The position numbers and the translations under genes were made by a program. Of a DNA stretch of 64,000 bases, positions 49,687-60,039 are shown one piece after another. Source of the DNA: Mycoplasma sp. 1654_15 (GTDB taxonomy: Bacteria > Bacillota_I > Bacilli_A > Mycoplasmatales > Metamycoplasmataceae); NCBI RefSeq assembly GCF_012516495.1, contig NZ_CP051214.1:1-64000 (forward strand), written 5' to 3'. Numbering within the stretch: position 1 is the stretch's first letter; the number at the start of each line of letters is the position of its first letter. The notes under the pieces were generated by a model that saw only the letters and a list, made by a program, of their open reading frames with translations, was not told where the DNA came from and ran no database searches.

Positions 49687-50532
49687 ATGACATTTACACA
49701 AGAAGTAAAACAAGAGATTTTATCTATAAAATATAATTTAAAAGAGTGAAATTCTTTTTTAAGAGGGATTATTTATTCTAGTTTTAAAAATAAAGTAAAT
49801 ACAAATCAGGATTTTTTTGAAATTAGAATAAATAAAGAACATATTTCAACACTAATTAAACAAAAATTAAGTAAATTTCACATCCCTTACTTTAAAGACA
49901 CAAAAAATAAAAATTGAATTATCATAAATAAAGAAGATTTTGACATTTCCGAATCTGATTGATCTTCTAAATCCTTTTTAGCTGGTGTATTTGTGGGTAC
50001 AGGAACTATTTCTAAATTAGATGCTCATTCCTATCATTTAGAGATAAAATTTTATAATCAAGAAATTTCAAGCAAAGTACAAAAAAAATTAGAAAATCAC
50101 ACTTTAAATTTCTTTCAACTACAAAGAAATAACAATTTTATTTTGTATATAAAAAAATCAGAACAAATTCTTGATTTTCTAGGTTTTATTGGAGCTATTC
50201 AAAGTTTTAAAAAACTTTTTAACATAAAAATTCAAAGAGATTATGAATCTAACGCAAATAGACTTACAAATTTAGATATTAGTAATGCAAAAAGATCTGG
50301 TATTGCTTCTGAAAAACATAATAAAAATTACCAATTTATAATAAAAGGAAGACTTTTACACTTGTTTAGACAAGAAGAAATTATCTTTTTTGATTTAAAA
50401 TCAAAAGAACCAAACTTATCACTAACACAAATGGTTGAAATTTTGGAAGAAAAATTTGGAATAAAAAAAACCAAATCATCATTAAATCATTGACTTATAA
50501 AGTTGAATAAAATTGTTCAAAAATACTCTTAA
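49687..50532 (+). CDS. whiA: WhiA-like DNA-binding protein
   Basis: A 281-residue homologue of WhiA, a protein with a LAGLIDADG-like fold plus a helix-turn-helix, important for cell division in Firmicutes. N-terminal segments TFTQEVKQEIL and FLRGIIYSS, the central FLAGVFVGTGTISKLDAHSYH, IKKSEQILDFLGFIGA and NANRLTNLDISNAKRSG follow the family order. The C-terminal helix-turn-helix region is PNLSLTQMVEILEEKFGIKK followed by SSLNHW. Sequence divergence is high, as typical for mycoplasmas. The yvcK and rapZ genes that often accompany it are absent. Confidence 0.87.
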
Positions 50533-50534
50533 TT

Positions 50535-50543
50535 TGCTATAAT
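50535..50543 (+). promoter_or_regulatory. Extended -10 element, leaderless type
   Basis: TGCTATAAT ends nine bases before the ATG at 50552, overlapping the end of the whiA stop region. No ribosome site intervenes. Confidence 0.5.
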
Positions 50544-50551
50544 TTTTAATT

Positions 50552-51391
50552 ATGAATTTCTTCCAAAACGCTTTTAAAAAGTCTCAAATTCAATTTGTGC
50601 AAGCAGATGAAAAAAGACTTTCAAATAGATTATTAAGCTATTCTCTAATGTGATTATCATTAGGAATTTTTCTCATTGCAATTTTGAGTTTTGCAATACT
50701 TGCTATTAATCCAATTAGAGAAGCATATTTCAAACTACTTCTTGGAGTTTCCGGGTCAGCAATAGGATTATTAGTAACTAACTTAGTTCTTACTTTTGCT
50801 TCTATTGGTATTATGCTTTTTATTAGTAATCAAAGTAGAAGACAAAATAGTTCATTAGCTGTTTTAGTGCCGATGTATATTTTGTTCATAATTTTAGAAA
50901 GTTTTTGACTACCAGCTCTAATTTCTGCTTTATTTTTGATAAGAACAATAGATGATAATTTTTCTTTTGTAATAGAGAGTCTAGATTATAAAACCATTTC
51001 TTATATTTTATTATCATTTATAATTCCTGCAGGAATATTTGCTATTATTGGTGCACTAGGTTGATTCCAAATAATAGATTTTTCAAGATTTGTAATTTTT
51101 ATTTGAGTAGGATTGGTTGTAGAATTAATTTTATTTATAGTTTCATATTTTATTTTTAATAGCATTATTAATGCGATTTATTTAGTTATTGCAACACTTG
51201 TCACTTTTGCAATGATAGGTTACAACTTCTGATTAATGAGACAAGAGAGTTTATACTGATTAGCTACTGATAAGTATAATGAAGATTTAAAAGCAAAATT
51301 CTTACGTATAGGTTTAGCATATGGAATGTTCTTATTAGTATCATATTTAAGATTAGTAATCATACTTTTAAAACTATTTTCAAGAAGATAA
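50552..51391 (+). CDS. Bax inhibitor-1/YccA-like membrane protein
   Basis: A 279-residue protein with seven or eight hydrophobic helices. The overall layout and the C-terminal segment MLLVSYLRLVIILLKLF-like (GMFLLVSYLRLVIILLKLF) resemble BI-1/YccA proteins, pH-sensitive membrane channels, and the mycoplasma MAG0110-type family. Identity to the core family is weak; the family name is a moderate-confidence call. ppa follows after 22 bases, probably on the same transcript. Confidence 0.68.
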
Positions 51392-51413
51392 ATAAAGAAA
51401 AAAGAAGGAAATT

Positions 51414-51968
51414 ATGAAAAAAAATATAATAAATGTAGATATTGAAATTTCTTTAAATTCAAATATAAAATATGAATTTGATAGAGAAAAAAACAAATTA
51501 GTAGTTGACAGAATTTTAAGAGAACCTTTTGTATATCCAGCTAATTATGGTGCTATTAAAAACACATTAGATTGAGATGGTGATGAACTAGATGTTTTAG
51601 TATATTCAAAAGAATCTTTCATTCCAGGTTCACAACTTAAAGCAAGAATTGTTGGTGCTATGAAAATGATCGATGATGGAGAAATTGATACAAAATTAAT
51701 AGCAGTTCATGAGGATGATTATAGATTAGCTCACATTCAAAAATTAGAAGATTTACCTTCAACTTGAGTATTAGAAGTAGAATATTTTTTCTCTAATTAT
51801 AAAAATTGGAAACGTCCAGGAATTACTTCAGTAGACGGTTTTGAAAAAGAAGAATGAGCTTTAGAAGAATTAGAAGAGTGCAAAAAACTATTTGAAAAAT
51901 ATAATCACCTTTCAAAAGACGACTTTTTAAAAGAAATGAAGAAAAAACATCCAGAAAAATATAGATAA
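51414..51968 (+). CDS. ppa: Inorganic pyrophosphatase (family I)
   Basis: A 184-residue soluble enzyme that hydrolyses pyrophosphate. The signature D-W-D-G-D-E-L-D is at 53-60 with metal ligands Asp55 and Asp60; [11 protein letters not shown] (about 36-46) and YKNWKRPG (near 138) form the rest of the active site. GAAGGAAA precedes the ATG. One tryptophan (TGG) and several TGA tryptophans occur. A long hairpin follows the gene. Confidence 0.95.
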
Positions 51969-51980
51969 TTACTAAATATT

Positions 51981-52020
51981 GTAAAATAAAACTACAGAAA
52001 ATTCTGTAGTTTTATTTTAC
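51981..52020. terminator. Long perfect hairpin after ppa
   Basis: GTAAAATAAAACTACAGAA (51981-51999) is repeated inverted at 52002-52020 with a 2-base centre. The 3' arm contains T-rich segments (TTTTATTTTA), giving a terminator for ppa. Confidence 0.8.
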
Positions 52021-52055
52021 AATTAAGATTAATAAATAAAGGAAAAGAAGTAATT

Positions 52056-54017
52056 ATGTTTGAATTAATATCGAAATTTAAACCAACAGGTGATCAACCT
52101 AAAGCAATTGAAAAATTAGTGCAAGGCATCAAAAATCACAAACAGCATCAAGTTCTTTTAGGAGTTACCGGTTCAGGAAAAACTTTTACTATGGCAAATG
52201 TAATTGCGCAATTAAATAGACCTGTTTTAGTGTTATCACATAACAAAACATTAGCACTTCAATTATTTACAGAATTTAAAGAATTTTTTCCACACAACAG
52301 AGTAGAATATTTCGTTTCTTATTTTGATTTTTATAGACCAGAAGCTTATTTACCAGCTCAAGATGTTTATATTGATAAAACCAGTAAAACTAATTTAGAT
52401 TTAGAAGCAATGCGTATGTCTACTTTAAATGCACTTACTATGCGTAGAGATACAATTGTAGTATCTTCAGTAGCTTCAATTTATGGAGCTTATAATCCAA
52501 AAGAATATAAACAAAGCTTTATAAATATAGAAATTAATCAAAAAATTAAACCTTCAGATTTTGCAATTGAGTTAGTAAAAAGACAATACAAAAGAAATCA
52601 AGTTGACACAGTATCAGGTTCATTTATGGTCAAAGGAGACGTGTTTATAATCACACCAGCTTGAACTGATAGTTACTTAATAAAAATAGATTTTTTTGGC
52701 GATGTCATTGAAAAAATAACTAAAATTAATCCTGTAGATAAAAAAGTTTTAAAAACTTATATAGGTTATACCATTTTTCCTGCTTCAGCTTATTCTCTAA
52801 CTTCAGATACTATTGAAGAAGCTATAAAAACTATTGAAACCGAATTAGATTTTCAACTAAATTACTTTGAAAAAGAAGAAAAATTAGTAGAAAAACAAAG
52901 ACTCAAAGAAAGAGTTTTAAATGACATCGATTCACTAAGAGAATTTGGTTTTTGTAACGGAATAGAAAATTATTCTAGACATATAGATCAAAGACAAGCT
53001 GGTGAAAAACCATATACTTTGTTAGATTATTTACCAAAAGATGCAATCATTTTTATTGATGAATCACATATGATGATTCCTCAACTTAATGCAATGTACG
53101 AAGGTGATAGATCAAGAAAATCAAATTTAGTAGATTATGGCTTCAGACTTCCTTCTGCTTTGGATAACAGACCTTTAAAATTTGAAGAATTTGAAGAATT
53201 TCAACACCAAAAAATATATATTTCAGCAACACCAGCAGATTATGAAATTGACAAAGCAGATGGCGAAGTAATTCAGCAAATTATTAGACCTACAGGTTTA
53301 CTAGATCCTGTTATTGAAGTAAAACCAACAATAAATCAAGTTGATTTTATTTATGATCTACTTCAAGAACAAAAAGTTAAAAACGAAAGAACACTAATTT
53401 TAACAACCACTAAAAGAAGTTCAGAAGAATTAAGTAAATATTTACAAAGTAAAAAACAAAAAGTTTATTATATTCATTCAGAATTTACAACTTTTGAAAG
53501 AGAAGCAATTCTAATTAAGTTAAGAAAAGGGATTTATGATGCGGTGATAGGAATTAACCTTCTTAGAGAAGGGATTGATTTGCCAGAAGTTTCTTTGATT
53601 ATTGTTTTAGATGCTGATAAAGAGTCATTTTTTAGATCAAAAACTTCCTTGATTCAAATAATAGGTAGAGCTGCTAGAAATGATCATGGTAAAGTAATTT
53701 TCTTTGCTGACAAAATAACCAAAAGTATGCAAGCTGCTCTTGATGATAATCACAACAAAAGAGACATTCAACAAAAATACAATAAAGAAAACAATATTAC
53801 ACCAAAAACTATTTTAAAACCTATTGTTGAAAGCATAAAAGAAAAAGATAAAAACGCTATTATTTCTTTAATTCATAGTAAGACCAAAAAAGATTTAAAA
53901 GAAAAACAAAAATTAATTGATTCTTTAAGAAAACAAATGAAAGAAGCTGCAAAAGAAGAAGATTATGAAAAAGCTTTACAATTACAACAAGTAATTTTTG
54001 AACTAGAAGGTAGTTAA
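52056..54017 (+). CDS. uvrB: UvrABC excision nuclease subunit B
   Basis: A 653-residue helicase-like damage-verification protein. Walker A GVTGSGKT is at 36-43, the beta-hairpin region [16 protein letters not shown] near 88-103, the Walker B-type DESH near 335, and motifs V-VI ([22 protein letters not shown]) near 500-540. The C-terminal UVR motif binds UvrC ([20 protein letters not shown]). AAAGGAAAA precedes the ATG. uvrA and uvrC are not in the window. Confidence 0.97.
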
Positions 54018-54045
54018 AAATCCTTCATAAATGAAGCAAAATAAA

Positions 54046-54076
54046 GAAAAACACTTGTTTTATTCAAGTGTTTTTC
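54046..54076. terminator. Bidirectional terminator between uvrB and the 664-residue protein
   Basis: GAAAAACACTTG pairs with CAAGTGTTTTTC around a 7-base loop. A CTTCATAAATGAAG element lies just before it at 54023-54036. Confidence 0.9.
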
Positions 54077-54095
54077 AATAAATTAAATTAATTTT

Positions 54096-56090
54096 TTAAT
54101 GAAACTTTCTATCTATAAATTGAAATTGATCAGCTACATCAAATGATTGATTTGTTCCTAAAATAGGAGAATTATAATCTAAAGTAAATACTTTTGTAAA
54201 TTGTCTTCTTCAAGTACCTGATGATTGATCATAAATAGGTTTAGGGAATAAAACAGTTAATTCAAAACTAAAGAAATGAAGAATTTCAGATGAAAGTAAT
54301 CTTAATGACATGTTTGATAAAGGTTTGAAGAAGATTTTTGGTTGTGTTTGATCGGTAGTTCCTGTAAGAGTAAAGAATCTTTGAGCTAAAGGTAGTTTTC
54401 TAAATTCAAAATCCAATCTTGAACCTTTAACGTCTACAGTACCAAATGATCTTCCTTCTTTTGGTCATAAAGAAAGATTTCAGTATGTAGTTCTTCTAAA
54501 AGAATCTCTTAGTTCTTTTAGAAGTCTTCCATCAATTCCATTTCAGTGAAACTTAACATCTTTAAACGCTTTGTCTTCATTTTTGTTGTTTTGGTTGTAA
54601 ATTCATAAAGGTATTGAGTTGTTTTCGTCTTCAATAATTACTTCTTTTAATTCACTTTGTTCTTGTGCATATTGGTAATACAATAAATCACTTGCTGAGT
54701 TTCAATTACCAGCTACTTTTCTATATTGTGAAGCAATTGAAGCAAATGCCCCTGGTGTTTCATATGCAACTCTGAACTCCACTGTTGTGGTATACCCGAA
54801 GTTTGCAAATTTTCCGTTTCTTCTTGTTGTTAATCTTACTCTGTCAGGTGAATCACCACTTGCTACATAAGAGAACTTAAATTGGTCATTAGCTCTAAAG
54901 TTTACATAATCTCATAAAATATTATTTTTTACCACAGAGTTATAAACAGGATAAGGGCTGTTGTATTGTAGAACAACATTTGTAGGAATAATTTCTTTAA
55001 TTGGAGTTCAGTCCCATTTAAAATCTGATTTGAAAATTAAACGATTTACATAGACAAATGAAGTAGCTTTTCTTCTTTCGTTGTAAAGTAAATCAAAGAA
55101 AGGTGAGTCTGAAAATCCTTCTTTTACAAAGACAGTTCTAAACACTAAAGCGTTTACAAAAGGAAGTAAAGTTTTATCAATAACTTTTATTACTGAATTT
55201 GGATTAATAGTTGCTGAGTCGTTGTATAAACTATTAAAAATGTCATAAATTAAACTAGGAGCTTTTGAAGAATTATTAAATCCAACAATAGCTTTAGCAA
55301 CAGTAATAAAAGTGTGTTTGTAAGTTGTACCTAATGCATCTAAAAATGGTTTAGTATTTCAATCATTTCTAAATAAAGCAACCACTAATCTTACTAAAGC
55401 TTCAGATAATTTGTTGTTAGCGAACTTTCTGATATGTTCATCCAAGTGATTTAAAAGATATTGCGCTAAACCAAATAATGGTTCATTTGTTTGTTCTGAA
55501 ATTAATAATATTTCTTTAAAAGTATTAAAACCTTGTGGTAATTTTTCAACTGCAGCTTTAAGTTTTTTATAGTATTCACTTCAGTTATGAATAGATTCTC
55601 TTTTTTTTCTTAATTCTTCAAGTTCTCCAAAGTATTTTTTTTCATATTCACTACCTTGTACTTTGTACATGTGAATTAAATCAGAAAGTACTGAATCTTT
55701 ATATTCAGAACCTACATAACCTGAAGACATAATATAACTAATTAAACCAAAGTCTTGTGAATTAATAGCACCAGAAGTACTTAAAAAATCAGCAATTGAT
55801 CTATATCTATTTTTAATAATTTCTCTTGCAGACTTATTATTTAAAATATCAGTAAAAATTTCTTTAAATCTTCAAGCAGTATTAAGAAAATTCATATTAC
55901 TTGCTTCAATATATTTTTGAAGATTTTGCTTCATTTTTTCTTGATTTAATTGTTCAAAATCTTGTTTAAATGAAACTTTTTGAACATTTTGAAGTTGTTG
56001 CAAATGTTGTGCATTATCATGTGAATTCGGAGTAGCTACTGCACTTGCGAATTGAACAGCAGTTGCTACAGTTTTCAAAGTAGTTTTCAT
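54096..56090 (-). CDS. Hypothetical 664-residue protein, probably exported
   Basis: A protein with a short basic N-terminus and a hydrophobic, small-residue stretch (TLKTVATAVQFASAVATP) that looks like a cleavable Sec signal with an AVA-type site, but no lipobox Cys. The mature part has a Gln-rich start, a helical half and a beta-rich, aromatic C-terminal half (FKFSYVASGDSPDRVRLTTR, FGYTTTVEFRVAYETPG). Eleven TGA codons encode tryptophan. AAAAGGAAAA lies before the ATG. It is monocistronic. I recognise no family; a surface or secreted role is inferred from the signal. Confidence 0.72.
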
Positions 56091-56161
56091 AGTTCTGTTT
56101 TCCTTTTTATGTATTTTTTGCGCAAAAATTATAACACTTTATTAATTTTTTTATTAATTAC

Positions 56162-56189
56162 TTGTTAAAATTAAGTTTTAGTGTAAAAT
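56162..56189 (+). promoter_or_regulatory. SRP RNA promoter
   Basis: TTGTTA at 56162-56167 and TAAAAT at 56184-56189 are 16 bases apart, directly before the SRP RNA. Confidence 0.45.
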
Positions 56190-56194
56190 TATAT

Positions 56195-56276
56195 AGCCAC
56201 TAAAACAATAACCTTGTAACCTGGTCAGGATAGAAATAGAGCAGCCATATCGAGAAGTGTTGTGTTTGGTGGTTTT
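56195..56276 (+). ncRNA. ffs: Signal recognition particle 4.5S-type RNA
   Basis: About 82 bases. The conserved apical region is present as ACCTGGTCAGG ... GAAATAGAGCAGCC, equivalent to GGUCAGG-GGAA-AGCAGCC of bacterial SRP RNA. The ends GCCACTAAAACA and TGTTTGGTGGT pair to close a single hairpin. A T run of eight follows as terminator. It lacks an Alu domain, as in other mycoplasmas. Confidence 0.93.
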
Positions 56277-56376
56277 TTTATTTTTAATTTTTCAAAAACT
56301 TATATAATTAAAAAACGACTTTTTAATACATATATAAAAGAAAAATTTTTAAAAACGAAGTTTTAAGAAAGAAAAA

Positions 56377-57450
56377 ATGAACAAACCAAACAACACACAA
56401 AAAGTTTCATTTACTGAAAAAGTAAGAAAATTAAAAACTAAAATAAATACAGATATAAATAATGAAATATTTTCACTCAACAGTGTTCCAATAACCTTTA
56501 AAAACTTTTTTGTTCAAAAGCGTTGAAGTATCTTTATGATGTTAGTAGCTTCGTTTTTGTTTACTGTTGGTGTTCATATTTTTATTGGAAAAGCAGAAGT
56601 TGTTCCTACAGGTATTGCTGCTTTACCAGTATTAATAAATTTAATTTGACCAGATACTAGTCCTTATTTTTCTGTTTTATACTTAGCGTTTAATGTTCCA
56701 TTAATAATTTTAACTTTTAAATATGTACGAAAATCCTTCATTTTCCTTACAGTTGCTGGTATGTTATTTCAAAACTTATGAACTTTCATTTTTGAAATTC
56801 CTGAAATAAAAACTTGAATTAATAATTCTATTGACATTTCAGTTCCTTATAAATCTAACAACACTTGAGAAATTATGTTTTATACATTAATAGGAGGTGT
56901 AATTGCAGGTTTTGGAATAGGAATTGGTTGAAAATTTGGAGGTTCAACTGGAGGAACTGACTTTATAACAAATTACATTTCAGGTAAGTATAAAAAATCT
57001 ATAGGAAAAATGAGTTTTATATTATCAATTGCTTTTGCTGTTGTGTCTATAATAATAATTTCTTTAATGAAATATAATTATCCAGAAAAGTATGGTTCAC
57101 CTTTTACTTTTATTCAAATCATAGGTACATTTATTTATTTAATAACAACAACTACTTTCTTAAATAAAATTTATCCAAAATACAAAAAAATGTTACTTAC
57201 TATTTATACAACAAAGGCAGAAGAGATTTTTACATATCTAAAAGAGACAAATTACTGACATTCATTTCATTTATGAAAAGGTATGTCTGGATACACAAGA
57301 AAAGAAGTTTACAAAATAGACACAATAGTTTTTTATATAGAAATTATAGCAATATTAAGAGAAATTTCTAAAATAGATTCTAATTTCTGATTCTCAATTT
57401 CACCAATTTTGACAACTACAACAAGAATTAATACATCAAAAATTGATTAA
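56377..57450 (+). CDS. YitT family membrane protein
   Basis: A 357-residue protein with about 70 hydrophilic N-terminal residues, then five or six transmembrane helices (DUF161) with the family features GIAALPVLIN and GGSTGGTDFI, then a C-terminal cytoplasmic DUF2179-like domain (MLLTIYTTKAEEIFTYLKE ... GYTRKE). YitT proteins are common in Firmicutes; their function is not established. An AAGAAAG site precedes the ATG. The Sua5-like gene begins 8 bases after its stop. Confidence 0.85.
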
Positions 57451-57458
57451 AAATTAAA

Positions 57459-58187
57459 ATGATAATAAAGTTTAAATACAAAGTACTTACTAATGAAGAT
57501 TCTAAAAAACAATTAATTAATTATTTTTTTAAACACAGAATTTTTAACAAATATATAAACAAAGATGAAGAAAAAGAAGGAATAAAAGTTTTTTATTCTT
57601 CTTTTTTTCTTTACTTAAAATTTGAAGATAAAAAGCAATTTTTCTTGATTTTTCTTCATTTTCAAAGAAATACCAAAGAAGTCTCTATAGTAAAAAAACA
57701 CATATCAAGATTTTTTAAAAAAGTAAAAAAATATAGTAAATTATTTCTATTAACTACAGATACTTTAGTAGGTTTAGGTACTTTTGTAAACAAACCAGAT
57801 TTAAAAACAATATACCTTCTAAAAAGAAGACCTTTAGATAAAAAAATAATAATTTTAATAGGAAAAGTTAACCAACTAAAGACCTTTATTTCACAAAAAA
57901 ACTTCGAAAAATATCAACAAGATTTTGACAAATACTGACCAGGTTCTACTTCATTAATTATAGAAAAACAAGGTTTTAGAATTCCGAACAACACTGATGT
58001 GCAAAATCTTCTTCTTCAAAAAGGACCTGCTTTTGTATCGAGTGCAAATATTTCAAACCAAAATAATTTAACTCTAGAAGAAGCAACAAAAAAATTTACT
58101 TGTATTTTAAATGTTTATAATTTAACTGTAGGAAATGGAACAGCATCTACAATAATAGATTTAAAAACAAAAAAAGTATTGAGGTAA
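57459..58187 (+). CDS. Sua5/YrdC-domain protein (threonylcarbamoyl-AMP synthase type)
   Basis: A 242-residue protein. From about residue 95 it has the YrdC fold: LLTTDTLVGLGTF, YLLKRRPLDKK, YWPGSTSLIIEKQ and GPAFVSSANIS, matching TDTVYGLG, KgRp, WPGplT and SAN.S of enzymes that make threonylcarbamoyl-adenylate for tRNA t6A37. The first roughly 90 residues are basic and aromatic-rich with no counterpart in TsaC. The usual Sua5 C-terminal domain is absent. It is coupled to rpiB downstream (2 bases). Confidence 0.82.
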
Positions 58188-58189
58188 AA

Positions 58190-58651
58190 ATGAGTTCAGA
58201 ACAAAAACCAAAAACAATTAAAATTGCATTCGCGTCAGATCATGCTGGTTTTAAATTAAAACAAGAGTTAATTGAATATTTAAAAGAAAAAGGGTATGAA
58301 ACTATAGATTTAGGTCCAGGTAGCGATGCACAATCTTGCTCATATGCTTATTATGGAAAAAAACTTGCACATGAAATTTTAGATCAACAAGCTGATCTAG
58401 GAATCGGAGTTTGCGGTACAGGTTTAGGAATTTCATATGCGCTTAATAGATTCAAACACATAAGAGCAGCTAGAGTTGTTAATGAAAACGATGCTTATTT
58501 AGCAAAATTACATAATAATGCTAATGCACTTGCTTTAGCAGGAAGATTTACTTCGTTAGAAGAAGCAAAAAAAATTGTTGATACATTTTTAAATACAAAA
58601 TACGAAGGTGGTAGACATCAAGCAAGAATTGACGAGCTTGATACTGACTAA
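58190..58651 (+). CDS. rpiB: Ribose-5-phosphate isomerase B
   Basis: A 153-residue enzyme of the pentose phosphate pathway interconverting ribulose- and ribose-5-phosphate. ASDHAGF is at about 14-20, the active-site Cys lies in GVCGTGLGIS (about 72-81), and GGRHQARI ends the core. A basic N-terminal start MSSEQKPKTIKIA extends it by eight residues. Its stop overlaps the mutM start (TAATG). Confidence 0.96.
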   Translation: MSSEQKPKTIKIAFASDHAGFKLKQELIEYLKEKGYETIDLGPGSDAQSCSYAYYGKKLAHEILDQQADLGIGVCGTGLGISYALNRFKHIRAARVVNENDAYLAKLHNNANALALAGRFTSLEEAKKIVDTFLNTKYEGGRHQARIDELDTD

Positions 58652-59475
58652 TGCCAGAATTACCAGAAGTTGTTACAGTTGTTAATCAATTAAATAAAGA
58701 ATTAACAAACAAAAAAGTAGCATTTATAAAACTTTATAAAGAAAAAATGCTAAAAAATTCCACACTAGAAGAATTAGAAAATAGCTTCAAAAATGAAGTA
58801 ATTTTATCAGTTACTAATAAAGGAAAATTCATAGTTTTTCATTTTAGTAATGATAAAATTTTGCTTTCACATTTAAGAATGAATGGCAAGTATTTTTTAA
58901 ATAATTCAGCTAGAAAAGAAAAACATACTTATTTAGTAATGGGTTTTCAAGACGCAAGTTTTTTGCATTATAACGATACAAGAATGTTTGGAACTTTTCA
59001 TATAAAAACAAAAGAAAATTATTTAAAAACTCCTCCACTAAATCAAGTTGCTTTAACACCAATGGAAATTGATTTAGAAGACTTATTTTTAAAATTACAA
59101 AAAAGTTCTAGATATATAAAAACTACTTTATTAGATCAATCAGTAATTGCAGGTTTAGGCAATATCTATGTAGACGAAGTTTTATTTGCAAGTAAAATCC
59201 ATCCTTTAAAAAAGTCAAATACATTAACTAAAAAACAAGTAGAATTAATACTAAAATTTTCAAAATCTATTTTATTAAAATCTATTGAGTTAGGTGGTTC
59301 AACAATAAATTCTTACGCCTCACTTAATAAACAAGAAGGACAGTTTCAAAATTTTTTAAAAGTACATACTAAAAAAGGTTTGACTTGTCCGGAATGTAAA
59401 AATATTATAGAAAAAATAGTAGTAGGAGGAAGAGGAACATATATTTGTTCTAAATGTCAAAATGAAGAAAAATAA
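58651..59475 (+). CDS. mutM: Formamidopyrimidine-DNA glycosylase
   Basis: A 274-residue base-excision enzyme that removes 8-oxoguanine and formamidopyrimidines. After Met removal the catalytic Pro2 and Glu3 head PELPEVVTV. LSHLRMNGKY (about 71-80), the helix-two-turn-helix ending AGLGNIYVDE (about 168) and the C-terminal zinc finger (CPEC...CSKC) are intact. It overlaps rpiB by 1 base and the broken Smr gene by 14. Confidence 0.96.
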   Translation: MPELPEVVTVVNQLNKELTNKKVAFIKLYKEKMLKNSTLEELENSFKNEVILSVTNKGKFIVFHFSNDKILLSHLRMNGKYFLNNSARKEKHTYLVMGFQDASFLHYNDTRMFGTFHIKTKENYLKTPPLNQVALTPMEIDLEDLFLKLQKSSRYIKTTLLDQSVIAGLGNIYVDEVLFASKIHPLKKSNTLTKKQVELILKFSKSILLKSIELGGSTINSYASLNKQEGQFQNFLKVHTKKGLTCPECKNIIEKIVVGGRGTYICSKCQNEEK

Positions 59476-59803
59476 AGCATATTTTAGAGAACAAGAAGAA
59501 GAAAAAGCAAATCAAATTTTAGATAATTTTTCAAATTCTTTTTCAGGTATTAAACAAACTTATAATTGGTCTATTTAAGATCAAACTTATGATTTACATG
59601 GTTTAGATACTCAAGAAGCTGTGGCTAAAATTATGAATATTTTAAAAACCTTAGAGTATAAAAATAGTGTAAAAATAGTCACAGGAAATGGCTTGGGTGC
59701 TTTAAAATCCGAGTTGTTTACAATAATTAAAGAACAAGATTTAGATTTTCAGCGTTGCCCACAACAACCTTCTTCTTGTTTTATAATTAAAAAAAAGTTA
59801 TAA
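59462..59803 (+). pseudogene. Smr-domain protein interrupted by an in-frame TAA
   Basis: Reading from the ATG at 59462, the frame encodes MKKNKAYFREQEEEKANQIL and an Asn/Ser-rich stretch, then meets TAA at 59576-59578. Directly after it the same frame continues with DLHGLDTQEAVAKIMNILKT and a KIVTGNGLGALKSEL segment, a complete small Smr domain (DLHG and TGxG motifs) ending at 59803. Smr proteins are endonucleases acting in ribosome rescue or DNA repair. Either this is a nonsense mutation or translation of the Smr part restarts (a GTG at 59621 lies too late to include DLHG). Coupled to mutM by a 14-base overlap. Confidence 0.7.
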
Positions 59804-60039
59804 AAATCCAAAAATATGGTAATATTAGCGAGTATTGATAAATCAATATTAATTATGATTATGACATTTAAAAATTATTGAAACAAGAAATCTGAATTTA
59901 TTAACAATATTACTATGGCAAATATTGCATTTTTTGTTTTAAAAATTTTTGAATAATATAAAAAAGTGAAAATAAATAAATAAAAAAGCTTGTATTGTTC
60001 AAAATACAAGCTTTTTTATTGAAATTAGAAAGGAGTAAT
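59804..60039 (+). other. Intergenic region before the opp operon
   Basis: A 236-base region with no recognised gene. A 33-codon frame starting near 59855 (MIMTFKNYWNKKSEF) is too short to support. It contains the terminator at 59982-60017 and a strong AAAGGAG site for oppA. Confidence 0.6.
59982..60017 (+). terminator. Terminator before oppA
   Basis: AAAAAAGCTTGTATT and AATACAAGCTTTTTT form a perfect 15-bp stem with a 6-base loop. The oppA ATG is 22 bases further on, so it could instead act as an attenuator if transcription starts upstream. Confidence 0.85.

Noticed and set aside
59855-59956. 33-codon ORF before the opp operon
   Set aside because: Too short, without a recognised family or clear ribosome site; possibly a decayed remnant but not supportable.
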